This document shows, piece after piece, positions 9,753 through 20,599 of a stretch of DNA of 64,000 nucleotides. The DNA comes from Gonocerus acuteangulatus (Eukaryota > Arthropoda > Insecta > Hemiptera > Coreidae): NCBI GenBank assembly GCA_946811695.1, contig OX328131.1, positions 11,866,641-11,930,640 on the forward strand, in the 5' to 3' direction. Position numbers and translations under genes: made by a program. The notes beneath the pieces were generated by a model. The model did not search any database. It had not been told where the DNA came from and saw nothing but the letters and a program-made list of their open reading frames with translations. Every line of letters starts with the position of its first letter. Positions within the stretch are counted from its first letter, which is position 1.

Positions 9753-12700
9753 TCACAAGGTTCTGCTTGAGGTGTTGGTATAGGTGGGTGGGTTGGTGTT
9801 GTGGGCTGATTTCAGTCGGTCTATTGTGACAGTCTTCTGCCCTGTGCCAAGACCGATGACAAAAGTCTTATCTCCTCTCTGGAGAACAGGATGCGGTCCA
9901 GTGTACGGCGGTGTGAGGGGCTTCCTGCTGGCGTCGTCCCGCAGGAAGACGTGTGAGCAGGTCTTTAAGTCCTTGCGAACAAAGGCTTGTGCTTGACTCG
10001 CCCTGTGTGGGGAGGACTGCAGGCGCTTGAAATTCTCACGAAGTTTGAGAAGGAAGCCTTGTGGCTCTTCGAGATGAGGGGTTGACTCTAATAGCTCTCC
10101 GGGTAGTCGTAAGGGCTGCCCATAGGTCAACTCGACAGCACTTGTGGAGTTGTCCTCCCTTAGTGCTGCTCTCAATCCTAGGAGGACTGTGGGTAGCAGT
10201 TCTGTCCAAGAGTTTGAGTCGATAAGATGTGCAGTGAGGGCAGTCTTCAGGGTCCTGTGCCATCTCTCCACAACACCGTTGGACTGTGGGTGGTATGCTG
10301 TAGTTCTACAGCGACGCGAACCAAGGAAATTTAGGAGCCTGTTGAATAGTTCGCTTTCAAACTGGCGCCCTTGGTCAGTTGTGATCCGTGCAGGGACCCC
10401 GAATCTACAGATCCATGTCCTGTAGAAAGCTGAAGCAACTGTTGTTGCGGAGATGTCCTCGAAGGGTTCTGCTTCGGGCCAGCGTGAATACCTATCCGCC
10501 ATGGTGAGGCAATAGCGCTTTCCATCCGATGGCGGCAAGGGTCCGACTATATCCACGTGGACATGCTCGAATCTGCCGGCTGGAGCGAAGGTACCTGGAG
10601 ATGTTACGGTGTGCCGGTGTATCCTTGAGCGCTGGCAGGCGATGCAGCTCCTAGTCCAGATCGCAAGGTCCGCTTGCATACTTGGCCAGAAATACCTTTG
10701 CGACACCAGTCGGCGAGTCCCACGAACGCCAGGGTGGCTGAGGCTATGAAGCTTTTTAAAAACTTCCTGACGGAGTGTTGGTGGTACATACGGTCTGGCT
10801 TTAGCTGTAGATACGTCACATAAAAGTAGCTTGTCGAAATGCGGGAGCTCGATCAGCTTCAACTGCAGATTCGGGTTCTGAAGAAGCTCTGGAATCGACG
10901 GGTCTTCCTGCTGAGCCTGGATAATGCTCCCCATATCGTCAGGACTGTCTATTGCCTCCAACCGTGAAAGTGTATCCGCTACCTTGTTTTCAGCCCCAGA
11001 GACATGACGAATGTCGCTAGTGAACTGGCTAATGAAGTTCGCGTAGCGAATTCTCATGGGTGTTGCTGTCTCGGGCTTCTGGTACAGGGCATACACGAGC
11101 GGCTTGTGGTCCGTCAGTATGCTGAACATGCGACCTTCGATGCATGGCCTGAAGTGCTTGACGGCGCTGTAGATGGCAGTGAGCTCGCGGTCGTAGGCAG
11201 AGTATCGCTGCTGTGCTGATGTTAGGGCCCTCGAGAAGAAACCAAGAGGTCGCCAGTGGTCTCCCTCACGCTGTTGGAGGACAGCCCCAACCGCGGAGTT
11301 AGATGCATCGCAAGCTAGGGTCAATTCGACGTCTGAAGAGGGATGTGCTAACGTTAAAGCATCCTTGATGTCTCGTTGGCATCGGGCGAAGGCTTCCTCT
11401 GCTTCTGGAGTCAATGGGACGGGAGTGCTATCGTTCTTCTTGCTGTTGCCCATTAGGGTATGAAGAATGCACTGTACTTCTGCTGCTTTAGGGAGGCATC
11501 TTTGATAAAAGTTGACCATCCCTAAAAATCGTCGGAGATGACCCTTGGTGGTAGGACGAGGGAATTCAGCGATTTGGTCCACCTTGCTCGGAAGAGGTTT
11601 AATGCCTTGGGAGTTTACAAGGAAGCCTAAAAACTCGACTTCGGACTTGCAAAACTCCGACTTGAGCGGGTTGATGGTTAATCCATGCTGATTTAGCCGT
11701 CTGAAAACTTCTTCCAGGTGTGTGCGATGCTCTTCCTCTGTGGTTGACGCTACCCGTATGTCGTCGAGGTAGACAAAAACGTACGGCAGAGCGAGGATGC
11801 TGTCCATTAGGCGCTGGAATGTTTGCGCAGCATTTCTAAGTCCGAAGCACATCACCAAGAATTCGAAGAGACCGAAGGGGGTGATCACTGCAGTTTTTGG
11901 GATGTCTTCTTCCGCCACCGGCACTTGGTAGTAAGCACGGTTGAGGTCGATCTTACTGAAGATTGTCTTCCCAAAAAGATTGGTGTTGAGGGCTTGTATG
12001 TTGGGTACACTGTACCTGTCAGTCAAAGTCTGGGCATTGAGTCGGCGGTAGTCCCCACAGAAACGCAGCGTGCCGTCTTTCTTCGAAACGATGTGGAGAG
12101 GGCTTGCCCAAGGACTGCTGGATGGTCTGCAGATACCCTCATCGACCATCTTGAGGAATTCTTCCCTGGCTGCATTGTAACGGTCAGGTGGAAGACGTCT
12201 GGCTTTCGATGTTACCGGTGGTCCTTTTGTGTCTATGAAATGCTTGATGGGATGCTTCGGCTCCTGCGGTACAGCAGATGGGCGTGTGATAGACGGGTAT
12301 TTCCGTAAGAGCTCGTAATACCACTCACCGCAAGGTACTGCGAATACGGAAGATGTGGTGTTATGTTTGAGGCTGCCTTTGGAAGTTAGACCGGTCTGCG
12401 AGTCCACCAGTTGTCGGCCCTTAAGGTCGACTAAGATGTAATGGTGGAAGAGGAAATCCGCTCCGATGATCGGGTTGCTGACGTCGACCAAGATGAAGGA
12501 CCAACGAAGTAGGCGTCGAAGTCCGACGTTGAGGGTCTTCTTGACTTCGCCGTAAGTCTTTATAGTGGTGCCGTAGGCTGCAAAAAGGGTGAAGTTGGCA
12601 GGGTGGTTTTGCACTCGTCGCCGTGGTGGGAAGACGGATACGGCTGCACCGGTGTCAACCAAATATCTTTCCCCAGAATCCTTGTCCGTGACGAATAATC

Positions 12701-12797
12701 GGCGGTGATTGATAACAGCGACGGAGTCCGCCTTCTCAGTCGCTGAGATTAGTTTCCCTTCTGCGATGTACTCTTCCAGCTGCAGGGTTGTCGGCAT
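9753..12797 (-). CDS. pol: Gypsy Pol polyprotein (protease, RT, RNase H, integrase)
   Basis: 1014 codons, uninterrupted. Domains in order: aspartic protease (DTGA at 48-51); reverse transcriptase (about 200-400, with YLDD at 343-346); RNase H (Asp497, Glu538, and Asp563 in TDHK); integrase with the HHCC zinc-binding domain (HSLSHPG near 684-690, C-x2-C at 718-721) and the catalytic triad Asp749, Asp808, Glu844. The GPxF/Y-type tail is short. The first ATG sits right after an in-frame TAA, so this frame is reached from gag: it overlaps gag by 49 bases in the -1 frame, with a slippery heptamer at the gag stop. All key residues are present, so it may still be active. Confidence 0.97.
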   Translation of the reverse strand: MPTTLQLEEYIAEGKLISATEKADSVAVINHRRLFVTDKDSGERYLVDTGAAVSVFPPRRRVQNHPANFTLFAAYGTTIKTYGEVKKTLNVGLRRLLRWSFILVDVSNPIIGADFLFHHYILVDLKGRQLVDSQTGLTSKGSLKHNTTSSVFAVPCGEWYYELLRKYPSITRPSAVPQEPKHPIKHFIDTKGPPVTSKARRLPPDRYNAAREEFLKMVDEGICRPSSSPWASPLHIVSKKDGTLRFCGDYRRLNAQTLTDRYSVPNIQALNTNLFGKTIFSKIDLNRAYYQVPVAEEDIPKTAVITPFGLFEFLVMCFGLRNAAQTFQRLMDSILALPYVFVYLDDIRVASTTEEEHRTHLEEVFRRLNQHGLTINPLKSEFCKSEVEFLGFLVNSQGIKPLPSKVDQIAEFPRPTTKGHLRRFLGMVNFYQRCLPKAAEVQCILHTLMGNSKKNDSTPVPLTPEAEEAFARCQRDIKDALTLAHPSSDVELTLACDASNSAVGAVLQQREGDHWRPLGFFSRALTSAQQRYSAYDRELTAIYSAVKHFRPCIEGRMFSILTDHKPLVYALYQKPETATPMRIRYANFISQFTSDIRHVSGAENKVADTLSRLEAIDSPDDMGSIIQAQQEDPSIPELLQNPNLQLKLIELPHFDKLLLCDVSTAKARPYVPPTLRQEVFKKLHSLSHPGVRGTRRLVSQRYFWPSMQADLAIWTRSCIACQRSRIHRHTVTSPGTFAPAGRFEHVHVDIVGPLPPSDGKRYCLTMADRYSRWPEAEPFEDISATTVASAFYRTWICRFGVPARITTDQGRQFESELFNRLLNFLGSRRCRTTAYHPQSNGVVERWHRTLKTALTAHLIDSNSWTELLPTVLLGLRAALREDNSTSAVELTYGQPLRLPGELLESTPHLEEPQGFLLKLRENFKRLQSSPHRASQAQAFVRKDLKTCSHVFLRDDASRKPLTPPYTGPHPVLQRGDKTFVIGLGTGQKTVTIDRLKSAHNTNPPTYTNTSSRTL

Positions 12798-13567
12798 TTA
12801 CGGGCGTTTTCTTTGAAGCGGTGGTGGTAGTAGCACAAAGTTCTACCTTTGCTTCTCGAGCGGCTGCGCTCCCGGCCACGTGACCAGCTTCCTCGATTGC
12901 GAGCTATTTGGTTTTTGAGCTCGCTGATCTCCAGGGTCAACGTCTGCATCATCTCCTCGAGCTGGGAAACGGAAGTAGAGGAACGTGTGTGTGGTTGTGT
13001 GGACTGACAGGTCACCTGGCTAACACTGGGCTCGTAGATCTCGGCGATCCGGTCGGCGATCTCGGCTAGCTTGTCTACGGGCTGCTCTGTCGTCACCGCT
13101 AGTGTAGCCTGCATTCGTTCTGGCAGGGCCTTAAGCCACATGGTACGCAGCAATTCTGTGGAAACTGAGACTCCTGCGAACCTTTTCAGTTCGTTCAAAA
13201 ACTGGGAAGGGCGCTCTCCGTCTGCGAGACGCTTATCTTCTAAAAGCCGTCTTATGTGGAGGTTTTCCGACTCAGCGTACGTCGAAATTAGTCGACACTT
13301 GAGTGCTTTGTAAGGATCTGCGGGAGGATTTGTAACCAAGTCCGAACACTGTCTCAACACTTCGAACGCCAAGTTCGCCACCACCATTTGAAATTTTATT
13401 CGCGAACTCAAAATTTTGGAGGTCGCAAATACGGCGTCGGCCTGGCAAAACCATAATTCTGGGTCTGCTCTCCAGAATGGGGGAATTCTGATATTAGCCC
13501 CAGGCCCAGTTGCACTAACCTGAGTTTCCTCTGTCTGCATTTCTTCTTTCTTTTCGTCTTCACTCAT
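12749..13567 (-). CDS. gag: Gypsy Gag protein
   Basis: 272 residues. The protein has the capsid-type segment typical of insect gypsy Gag: IPPFWRADPELWFCQADAVF near 30-50, then SQFLNELKRFAG and LWLKALPERMQ-like helices (here MWLKALPERMQ). The C-terminus is basic (RGRERSRSRSKGR) and carries one Cys-His knuckle, CYYHHRFKENARKC, which would bind element RNA. The start is the ATG at 13567, immediately inside the primer-binding site; a GTG one codon upstream is not needed. It ends with GGA AAC TAA, and the overlap with pol there implies -1 frameshifting to make Gag-Pol. Confidence 0.93.
   Translation of the reverse strand: MSEDEKKEEMQTEETQVSATGPGANIRIPPFWRADPELWFCQADAVFATSKILSSRIKFQMVVANLAFEVLRQCSDLVTNPPADPYKALKCRLISTYAESENLHIRRLLEDKRLADGERPSQFLNELKRFAGVSVSTELLRTMWLKALPERMQATLAVTTEQPVDKLAEIADRIAEIYEPSVSQVTCQSTQPHTRSSTSVSQLEEMMQTLTLEISELKNQIARNRGSWSRGRERSRSRSKGRTLCYYHHRFKENARKCRQPCSWKSTSQKGN
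12752..12758 (-). promoter_or_regulatory. -1 frameshift slippery site GGGAAAC
   Basis: The minus strand reads G GGA AAC TAA in the gag frame, the TAA being the gag stop. GGGAAAC is a canonical X XXY YYZ heptamer. A -1 slip there enters the pol frame, which is open through the overlap. Confidence 0.8.
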
Positions 13568-13583
13568 CACGTCGGGGTCACCA
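13568..13583 (-). other. Primer-binding site of the gypsy element
   Basis: TGGTGACCCCGACGTG begins one base after the 5' LTR. The leading TGG pairs with a tRNA 3' CCA. The priming tRNA cannot be assigned without a tRNA set. Confidence 0.75.
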
Positions 13584-13584
13584 C

Positions 13585-13970
13585 TTTAGAGGAGTATCAG
13601 GTAAAAATAAAATAAACCGGCTAAAAAAATAAATGTCTTTATAATAAAAAATAAAACACTTGGTAATTGAAAAATAATAATAATTAACTTCTGAGAATAA
13701 ATTAAATAATAAATAAACGGTCCACTGCCAGATAACTCAACGAAAGTCCAAAAAAGTCAAACAGAAAATATGCACCGCGTTGTCGCACTTTTTATACACA
13801 CAACTTAAATTTGGCTAGGTAATTTTCGGGTTACCTCAAAGCCGCGGTAAGAAATTTAAATATTGATAAATTATTGTGGCACCGGCAACACTGACTAGCC
13901 CTACGTAACCTTCCCATTGTTGACAGTCAGGTTACGGTGTTGTCAGTCAGTTTACTTTCGTGGTGCTACA
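13585..13970 (-). repeat. 5' LTR of the gypsy element
   Basis: 386 bp, matching 9254-9640. It should contain the element's promoter; no unambiguous TATA box was assigned. Confidence 0.95.
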
Positions 13971-13974
13971 CCTC

Positions 13975-14480
13975 CATCGAATGCTTTGGTCTAGCGGGTG
14001 AAGTGTTTGGGTTCAGAACGCTGCATTATCTTCTTATTATTATATTGATCATTTTTATTGTTAGTCTTTCTTTTATTTTATTTATTTTTTTGTTTTATTT
14101 TTTTTAATCTATCTGGTTATATTTTTAATAATTATATAATTATATAATATATAATTATATTAATTTCAGTTTTATATTATTATATTATCAGATATACTGA
14201 TTTTTAAGGCTTATTTTTTAGTGTTATTTTTTGTATATTATTATATTTTATTTATTTAATTATTTTTGTGCCTTATATTCGTCATGAAGTACTCTGAAGA
14301 CTGATGAGGTCATATTATTAATTTAGGTCTCCCAGCAACGAGGCTTGTTTTGTTTACAAGCCTAAATAACGAGGGTGAAGGAGACACCCAACTTTAAAGT
14401 TGACTTATTGTATTCTAGAATAATAGTAACAATTGTGTGTATGTATTGTATCTCCTAATAAATAAAAATTAAAAAAAATA
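13975..14480. other. AT-rich stretch, no gene
   Basis: Long runs of T/A with TATTAT repeats. No coding region or element ends supported. Confidence 0.5.
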
Positions 14481-14850
14481 AATAAACAGTAGACTCAATA
14501 TAGAGCATAACCCGGTACAGCGTCCATATTCAGCGCTTCTATTGGTAGAAGTTACAATCAATGATGGCTTGAAACACTTTAATTTCAACCCCAAAATCGA
14601 ATGAACCGTTTTAGTTTATATTTACAAAACTTAATTTTCATTAGATACTCACGAAGTGTGCCGAATTTAATACAACATAAATTACGACCGGTGTGAGCAA
14701 AGTGGTAATTTAATAAACCGATTTAGTTAAATACAACACATTTTTCTATTGAAATGGTCACAACGCAAAGAGAGTTTCGTTTCAATGTAACAAAAATTAC
14801 GGCCGTTATGGGAAAATAAGTATTTTGGGTCCAGAGTGATTCCCCTTCCA
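14481..14850. repeat. Dispersed non-coding repeat, second copy at 52490-52740
   Basis: Shared blocks include GACCGATTTAGTT-like sequence, ACCGGTRTGAGCAAA, TACGGCYGTTATGG and TATTTTGKGTCC, in the same order in both places. Nature unknown. Confidence 0.6.
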
Positions 14851-14952
14851 AATGAGCCGATTTTGCTGGTTATCGATCTCGTTCAATTGTATGTCAGGGG
14901 AATAGATTCCAAGTTCGTGACGAAAAGGAAACCATTCGCATTTATCGTGTTA

Positions 14953-14956
<4 letters not shown>

Positions 14957-15023
<67 letters not shown>
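14957..15023. repeat. TA microsatellite
   Basis: About 33 TA units directly abutting the left end of the Tc1-like element. The right end of that element abuts the TA run at 18924, so the transposon probably inserted into one TA array. Confidence 0.97.
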
Positions 15024-15026
<3 letters not shown>

Positions 15027-15254
15027 TGACTCACAAGACTGTTGCAATGATAGCTCTTCCTTACAAAATTTGAATACCACGCTGTTAGAAATCTGAGTAG
15101 GGTAATGAAACAAATCTGTGGCTTGGTGCTAAAAGGGCCAATGTCAAAAAAGTCCGTCTCGCAGGACTGCATCATCTTAGCGCGGTTCCGTTCATATCCC
15201 TAGTCTAATTTGGAAAGATTAAAATAGAAGCAGTTATTATTTTGGTTCCACCAG

Positions 15255-15440
15255 TCTTTTTTTTTAAATTAATTATTATAATGGCGTGTCAACCCTTAAG
15301 GTCACTAACGCCATTCCTGTGAGTAGTAAAGTCTTGAAAGGTCATGATTTACAATCTTACCTGGAAGGGTCGGCTTCACTAGAAACAGGCCCGCTAGTGA
15401 CAAGGTATTGGAATCTTGGAAATCTATATTTCTAACAATA
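15255..15440 (-). repeat. SINE-like tail fragment (5S-type family)
   Basis: The minus strand contains GGCGTTAGTGACCTTAAGGG then TTGACACGCCATTATAATTA and an A-rich end. It is related to the tails at 4745, 21905, 33427 and 39795 but diverged. Confidence 0.45.
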
Positions 15441-15489
15441 AATTGTTTTTGTTATTTTACTTAACCAGTTTTATTGTCAACAGACAAAT

Positions 15490-16154
15490 AGAACAGTTCG
15501 AATAAGCGAAATCAATTACTTTAATGTTTTAAGCTCTTATTTCTCCGATTGACATCGCCTAATCACAACTTTTATTAGAACCTTTTTTTTAGAGCATTTA
15601 ATAAGCTTTCTAATGGTATTCTTCCGTTTAACAAGATTCTCAACCTTTTTCGAGATATTAAGGAAAGTAAACAAAGTTACTAAAACTTTTTATGTCTGTT
15701 AATAAAATATTTTATTCTAACCCTTCCTTAACTCCAAACGTAACAAAAATTTCAACATATTAGTTTTATTGAAAGTAGAACATGCAGAAAATGTTTCAAC
15801 TGAATCCCATGATTCTAAGTACCCAAACCAAAAACGGTATTCAAAAAATATTTTTCCAATTTTCTCGAAAACGGTTAAAGCTATCGCCTTGAAAATGGTT
15901 TCATTCGTTTTCCTAGCCCAGGAATCATATAAAACGAGTACTTAGAAGCTTATGAACTCAAAAACGTAAGCGTTACGATTTTTTTTGCGCGAATTTCGCC
16001 CCAAACGCCATCTTCCAGTAGGCGGATTTTGCTGGTTAACGAACTTGACCTTTCAAATTGGACGAAGGATTTTTGTACCAAATTTCATCAAAATCGGACC
16101 ATTCGTCTTCTATCTAGAGAGCGAACAGACAAATATATATATATATATAAATAA

Positions 16155-16205
<51 letters not shown>

Positions 16206-16343
16206 AATTTGAACCACCGTTATTTTCGGTCTCTAGGGGTTCTGAAACGCGAAATTTTCTAGTCGGCACTTCCGGATTGTTTCATTGTATCAACCCTATA
16301 AGCGGGGTTCCTCCCTATAGGGGAGGGAGGAACCGCGCTAAAA
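15490..16343 (-). repeat. Repeat family A, reversed copy
   Basis: Reverse complement of the 61-531 plus 1911-2290 sequence, uninterrupted. It ends at the conserved AGCGCGGTTCC hairpin (16310-16343) and includes a TA-rich microsatellite at 16134-16203 in the family's usual position. Confidence 0.85.
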
Positions 16344-17116
16344 TGCTAGTTTGGAGAAAAAGGCATTGAAAGATATTTGAGATTTTTGTGAATGCTATAA
16401 CTTTCATATACTAAAATTCACAGTATTTTTTTTTTGTATTTGTTTATTGTTAGTGTCAAGAAACTTTATTTTATCATATACAATTTTTTAACCTGTTACT
16501 ATTTTATGTAAAAATTATGACATTGGCCCTTTTTGAATTCAGAGCTACTGCATCTCTTAATGACATTGGTCCACTTACTCATGACCCAGAAGGTAGTAAG
16601 AATGAAAAAAAAAAGTCTGATTTCAACAGTTTTATTAATATAATTATTATAAAGTACATTTACATAAAGTTTAAAATTACATTTTTGGGATTCTTAAGGA
16701 TATTTTATTTATTTTTTTTTTTTTTATTTTTTTTTTTTATTTTTAAATATAATTTTCTTATTCATCTTCATCATAATCCATCATAGTCAATTTATCTGTT
16801 AATGCATTATAAAATATGCGACTATTCGGCTGAATGTACTGCATTAAATCTTTCAAGTCCTTCATTACTTCAAGTTCAAGTCCTTCTTTCAAGTTTTTCA
16901 TTACTCACATTACTCAAAGGTAATGGTTTGTTTGAAATGGGTCTTAAGTTGAAGTAACCGGTGTTGGTACAATGTCTCGTATTTTTTTTCAAATAATTTA
17001 TTGTTTGGAATGGCTCTTCATTTCTAAATGAAGTTTTATACCGGATTTCATTTAGTTTGTCCCAACGAAACTGCATCCATTTGATTTTTGTCCACTAAAC
17101 TGGCTCGTCAGCAGTA
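16344..17116. other. Interior of the nested TIR element, no gene
   Basis: T-rich tracts (16420-16440, 16700-16745) and the TGACATTGGYCC motif; no protein family recognised. Confidence 0.4.
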
Positions 17117-17579
17117 TTAACTTTTTTGTGAACGAATGCTGTTCCCAGAAGATCATTAAAGTTTAAGAATTTATGTTGTTGCATCTCGTGTACGATGATT
17201 GGCGGTTTTCTGGGGACCATTCTAATTAAATTTGTCGACATTGGTCCTTTTAGCAATGAATTAGAAAACACTAGGAATGACATTGGCTATCATTAGAATG
17301 GAAATACAACCTATTCGAGTTTGTTATTAGACATTAGCTTTTGTGGGATTAAAGATTTACTAAATTGGAAACTTTTGGCATGAATAACTCAAAACTTGAA
17401 AAAATTGACTTTGGCCCTTTTAGCACCAAGCCACATAAATATATATGGTTTTAACACATACTTAATAATTAGAAATGAATATAATAATCATTTTATTGAA
17501 GTATAAAAATAAATTCTTAAAAACATTGAAAATATTCCTGATTGCAACACTTTTGTGACTGAATTAAAACTATTAAAAA

Positions 17580-18598
17580 ACCTTATAATTCAGTACTTTC
17601 TATGGCTTCCTTTGGCTTTAATTATGATCTGAATTCTATTTGGAATACTTTTCACAAGATTGTTTGAAAATAATTACGGAATATAGTTCTATACCGATTC
17701 GTTTCGAACACATAATTCTTCACTCGATTATGATGAATTTTCGCTCTTTGCCAAATTTAGTTTTTTATGGAACGAAAAGTACTCAATAATATGTATATTA
17801 GGAGACCAAGGGGCCAATCTAACAAGGTAATTGACTGATTTTCAAACCATTCAACTTATTTTTGCAATGTGCTTTGGATCATTATTCTGTTGAAATATAA
17901 TATCTTTATACAGAATCAAAAATATGGCAGTTGAGATGACTGTAAAATACTTAGATATTCCTTAAGGTTCATTTTCCTTCCTATTTTGGCAATCCGTCCA
18001 GCATTTTGGTCCTTTATGCACCCCAGACCATTTGACTGCGACCAGCAAATTTTCAAGTAGACTGGAATTTCTTGTTAGTAATGGAAGACCTATATTTTTT
18101 CCCAAAGCCAACATTGTCTATCAGTCCCAAAACGGTTCATTTTTGTTTTGTCTGACCTCACAACACTTTTCCAGTCATTAGTTGTCCAATTTTCATGATT
18201 ACTACAAAATTGCAGTTTTTGTTGCCTGTGTTTTCTTGATGAAATGGCTTCTTGAGGTTTACCCTTGTCACATATCCCTGACTTATTAGTGTTCTTGGAA
18301 TAGTTTCAGCAATAATGTGAAGCCCTATGTCCGTTTCAAGTCTGAGTTGGCCTTGTACAGGAGTGTCGATCTCGCCCATCCTAATCAGTCGAACCAGTAA
18401 CTTGCTGTTTCTTGCTAAAATATTTCTTGGTTGTTCTCCAACATGTTCCAAACAATGAAGAGGCTTTTTTATAACATATCTACTTACTGTAAAAAAATTC
18501 AAACCAACTTGAGCAGTTATTTTTCTCATCGAAGGGCTTTCATCCACCAAAAGCTTAATACTGTTGTTTACGTCAGAGAAAACTGAGTTCATCCTCAT
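17580..18598 (-). pseudogene. Tc1-like transposase remnant
   Basis: Reads on the minus strand from 18598. The start (SIKLLVDESPSMRKITAQVG) matches the first helix-turn-helix of Tc1-type transposases. The second DNA-binding part (TIPRTLISQGYVTRVNLKKP) matches the usual RTVRRRLxxxGxxGRxxxxKP pattern, followed by WTxGKVL near the first catalytic region. The frame closes at 18158; downstream to about 17580 pieces of the catalytic domain (QQN.SKH and the SPDLNPIE-like area) are visible only across stops and frameshifts. The enzyme would bind the element's inverted repeats and cut at TA; this copy is dead. Confidence 0.7.
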
Positions 18599-18920
18599 TT
18601 TTTTAAATTTATCTGGCTCATATATTATTTTTTATGTATGTTCTGCTTGGTAGTAACAATTTTAAATTGTTAACTTGACACATTAAAACTTGAACTTCAC
18701 TCTAAAAAATCCGCCACAAAACTGTTGCAATGAACCAAAAACGGAAATCCTACCTCTGAGAGTGCTAACATTGACTAATCCCCTCAAGATCCTTTTAGAA
18801 TTATACCTCCTAGTCCCAATTAAATTATTTTGCCCCGGAGTAATAAATATTATAGTGGTTTAATTTTGTTTTCTATAATATAACTTAACTTACATATCAT
18901 TGCAACGGTTTTGTGAGTCA

Positions 18921-18923
<3 letters not shown>

Positions 18924-18977
<54 letters not shown>

Positions 18978-19085
18978 CATTTTAACGGTCATTTTCGGTG
19001 TCTACTAGGTAGGATCAATAAAGATTTGAAGAACTTTTTCCGTCATGAGTACAACCTCAATAGCTACTTTCCTTCTGGGGAAAAT
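18924..19085 (+). repeat. TA microsatellite then repeat family F copy
   Basis: TA run to about 18975, then a sequence (GTGTCTACTAGGTAGGATCA, ATGAGTACAACCTCAATAGC, CTTTCCTTCTGGGGAAA) that is the reverse complement of 3575-3700. Confidence 0.75.
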
Positions 19086-19642
19086 AAAAGTAATAAAACT
19101 GAAAAAAACCAAAAACAATCCAGGTCCTGTAACTAACCCGCTCCCTTACTAATTAGCTTTAAATTCTCTATCACTACCTTATAAGTTGAACCAAACCTCC
19201 CCTCCCCCCGGGAATTGTGCCTCAATGCAAAGTAGGTCCTTTGCAGTTTTTCACAAAACGCAATTCTCATTACTTGGTCACAATGTATTCCGAGTTTTGT
19301 TGCAAGAATACGAAAAATTAACATCCAGCACACTAAAAAAAAACAATAATAAAAAAATACTTTGATCACAGTGTAAACTCCTACTTCTGATGAACTTGTT
19401 TTGTGGGTTAATATTCTCAATTTCATGGCAAATTACCCATATTGTATCCGCTAGCGTAGTAATATACATAGACATGCACATAGAAACTATGTTTATGTAT
19501 ATGTAAATAAATATAGCAGGAGGTTTTGGGAGGGTGCAGGGGGGGGGGGGGGCAAATTTGAGTTTACTTACAAGTTAGGAGCTTATTAGTATCTGGTCCA
19601 ATCTTTTTTTTATGGGAATGCCTTATGCCAAGTTATATACAC
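19086..19642. other. Stretch without a recognised gene
   Basis: No coding region. A run of 14 G occurs at 19540-19553. Confidence 0.4.
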
Positions 19643-19842
19643 ATTATTTGTTATGTAGTCTATTATTTGTTATGTAGTCTATTATTTGTTATGTAGTCTA
19701 TTATTTGTTATGTAGTCTATTATTTGTTATGTAGTCTATTATTTTTTATGTAGTCTATTATTTTTTATGTAGTCTATTACTTTTTTATGTAGTCTATTAT
19801 TTTTTATGTAGTCTATTATTTTTTATGTAGTCTATTATTTGT
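19643..19842. repeat. Tandem array, 19-bp unit, about 10 copies
   Basis: The unit is TATTTGTTATGTAGTCTAT-like (TGTAGTCTATTATTTGTTA). Later units change TTTG to TTTT and one is a base longer. Confidence 0.95.
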
Positions 19843-20599
19843 ATTGATAGTGCTATAGTGTATATTAGTAATACTTTTAGTACAAATAGTTCCATTACCT
19901 AGTAAGTTAGTAGTAAGCAATGATATTAGTAAAAAAAGAAAATTGAATACAAGTTATCAAAATAACAGTTCATTGTCATGCACTGTCCTAAACACAAAAT
20001 TACTAACCCTTTCACGACATATACACGACTCTCTAACACTACACTTCAGGGCGGTGAAGACCTAGACGTTTTCTACCCTTAAACACCCAATTCATCCATC
20101 CATCTAGCACCGAAGTAGGCAGACTTATGCAGCTAATTTCAGTCTGGGGTCTTTTTATACATGCCCACGGAATATTTAAGCCCGAAATTAGACGCAAAAG
20201 CTATATGACAAAACGAAATTTGATACGTGTATTTTTTTTTTTTTTTTACTTTTTCAGTATCCCTGTCCGTGAAGGCGATTCTAAAAATACAAAAATATTT
20301 TTTTGTTGCCCTTCGAATATCCCAGTAAAACAAGAAAAACATGCATCAACCTTATCGGTCTGAAAAAGTAAAGTTGAAGGAACGATTTTGGTACATGAGG
20401 ATTTGGGAATCGTCGTTTCTAGTACTTCAATGATTAACCACCGTCCTGCAATCAACGGTGGGGGCCTAAAACTCAAGAAATGGCATTCTCACGAGGTGTT
20501 TAACATATATTTAAGGCTAATGGGTTCAGAAAAAATACTTCAAAAAATCAAGTTTTGAGCGCTTTTTGGCTATTTTTGACCACTGTGCGGTGGTTCAAA

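Larger units (their letters stand above)
9254..13970 (-). mobile_element. Ty3/gypsy LTR retrotransposon, apparently complete
   Basis: A 4.7-kb element on the minus strand: LTR, primer-binding site, gag, pol, polypurine tract, LTR. It is flanked by the 4-bp duplication CCTC (9250-9253 and 13971-13974). The LTRs differ by about six substitutions and one A in 387 bp, so insertion was fairly recent. Gag and pol are both open. There is no env-like frame between the pol stop and the polypurine tract. It lies antisense within the Ras gene intron. Confidence 0.96.
15117..17435. mobile_element. 2.3-kb terminal-inverted-repeat element nested in Tc1
   Basis: Inverted ends TGTGGCTTGGTGCTAAAAGG / CCTTTTAGCACCAAGCCACA continue to about 29 bp (GGCCAAWGTCA). 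The TGACATTGGYCCTTTT motif recurs inside at about 16518, 16559, 17237 and 17277. No transposase recognised and no clear target duplication. It contains a SINE tail (15255-15440) and a reversed repeat family A copy (15490-16343). Confidence 0.65.
15024..18923 (-). mobile_element. Tc1-like transposon, broken by a nested transposon
   Basis: The left end CAGTGACTCACAAGACTGTT and the right end (inward CAGTGACTCACAAAACCGTT) form the inverted repeats. Removing the nested element 15117-17435 leaves about 1.58 kb, the usual Tc1 size. The transposase remnant lies on the minus strand. Related GTTTTGTG/TTGCAA sub-repeats recur about 200 bp inside the right end (18713) and at 17540. Confidence 0.8.

Noticed and set aside
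11823..12308. 161-codon frame on the + strand opposite gypsy pol (also 9784, 10144, 11004, 13071)
   Set aside because: Shadow frames of the pol and gag genes on the minus strand; no family resemblance.
14300..14345. Hammerhead ribozyme at CTGATGAGG
   Set aside because: The core CTGATGA is present but no GAAA box or GTC site follows at a workable distance.
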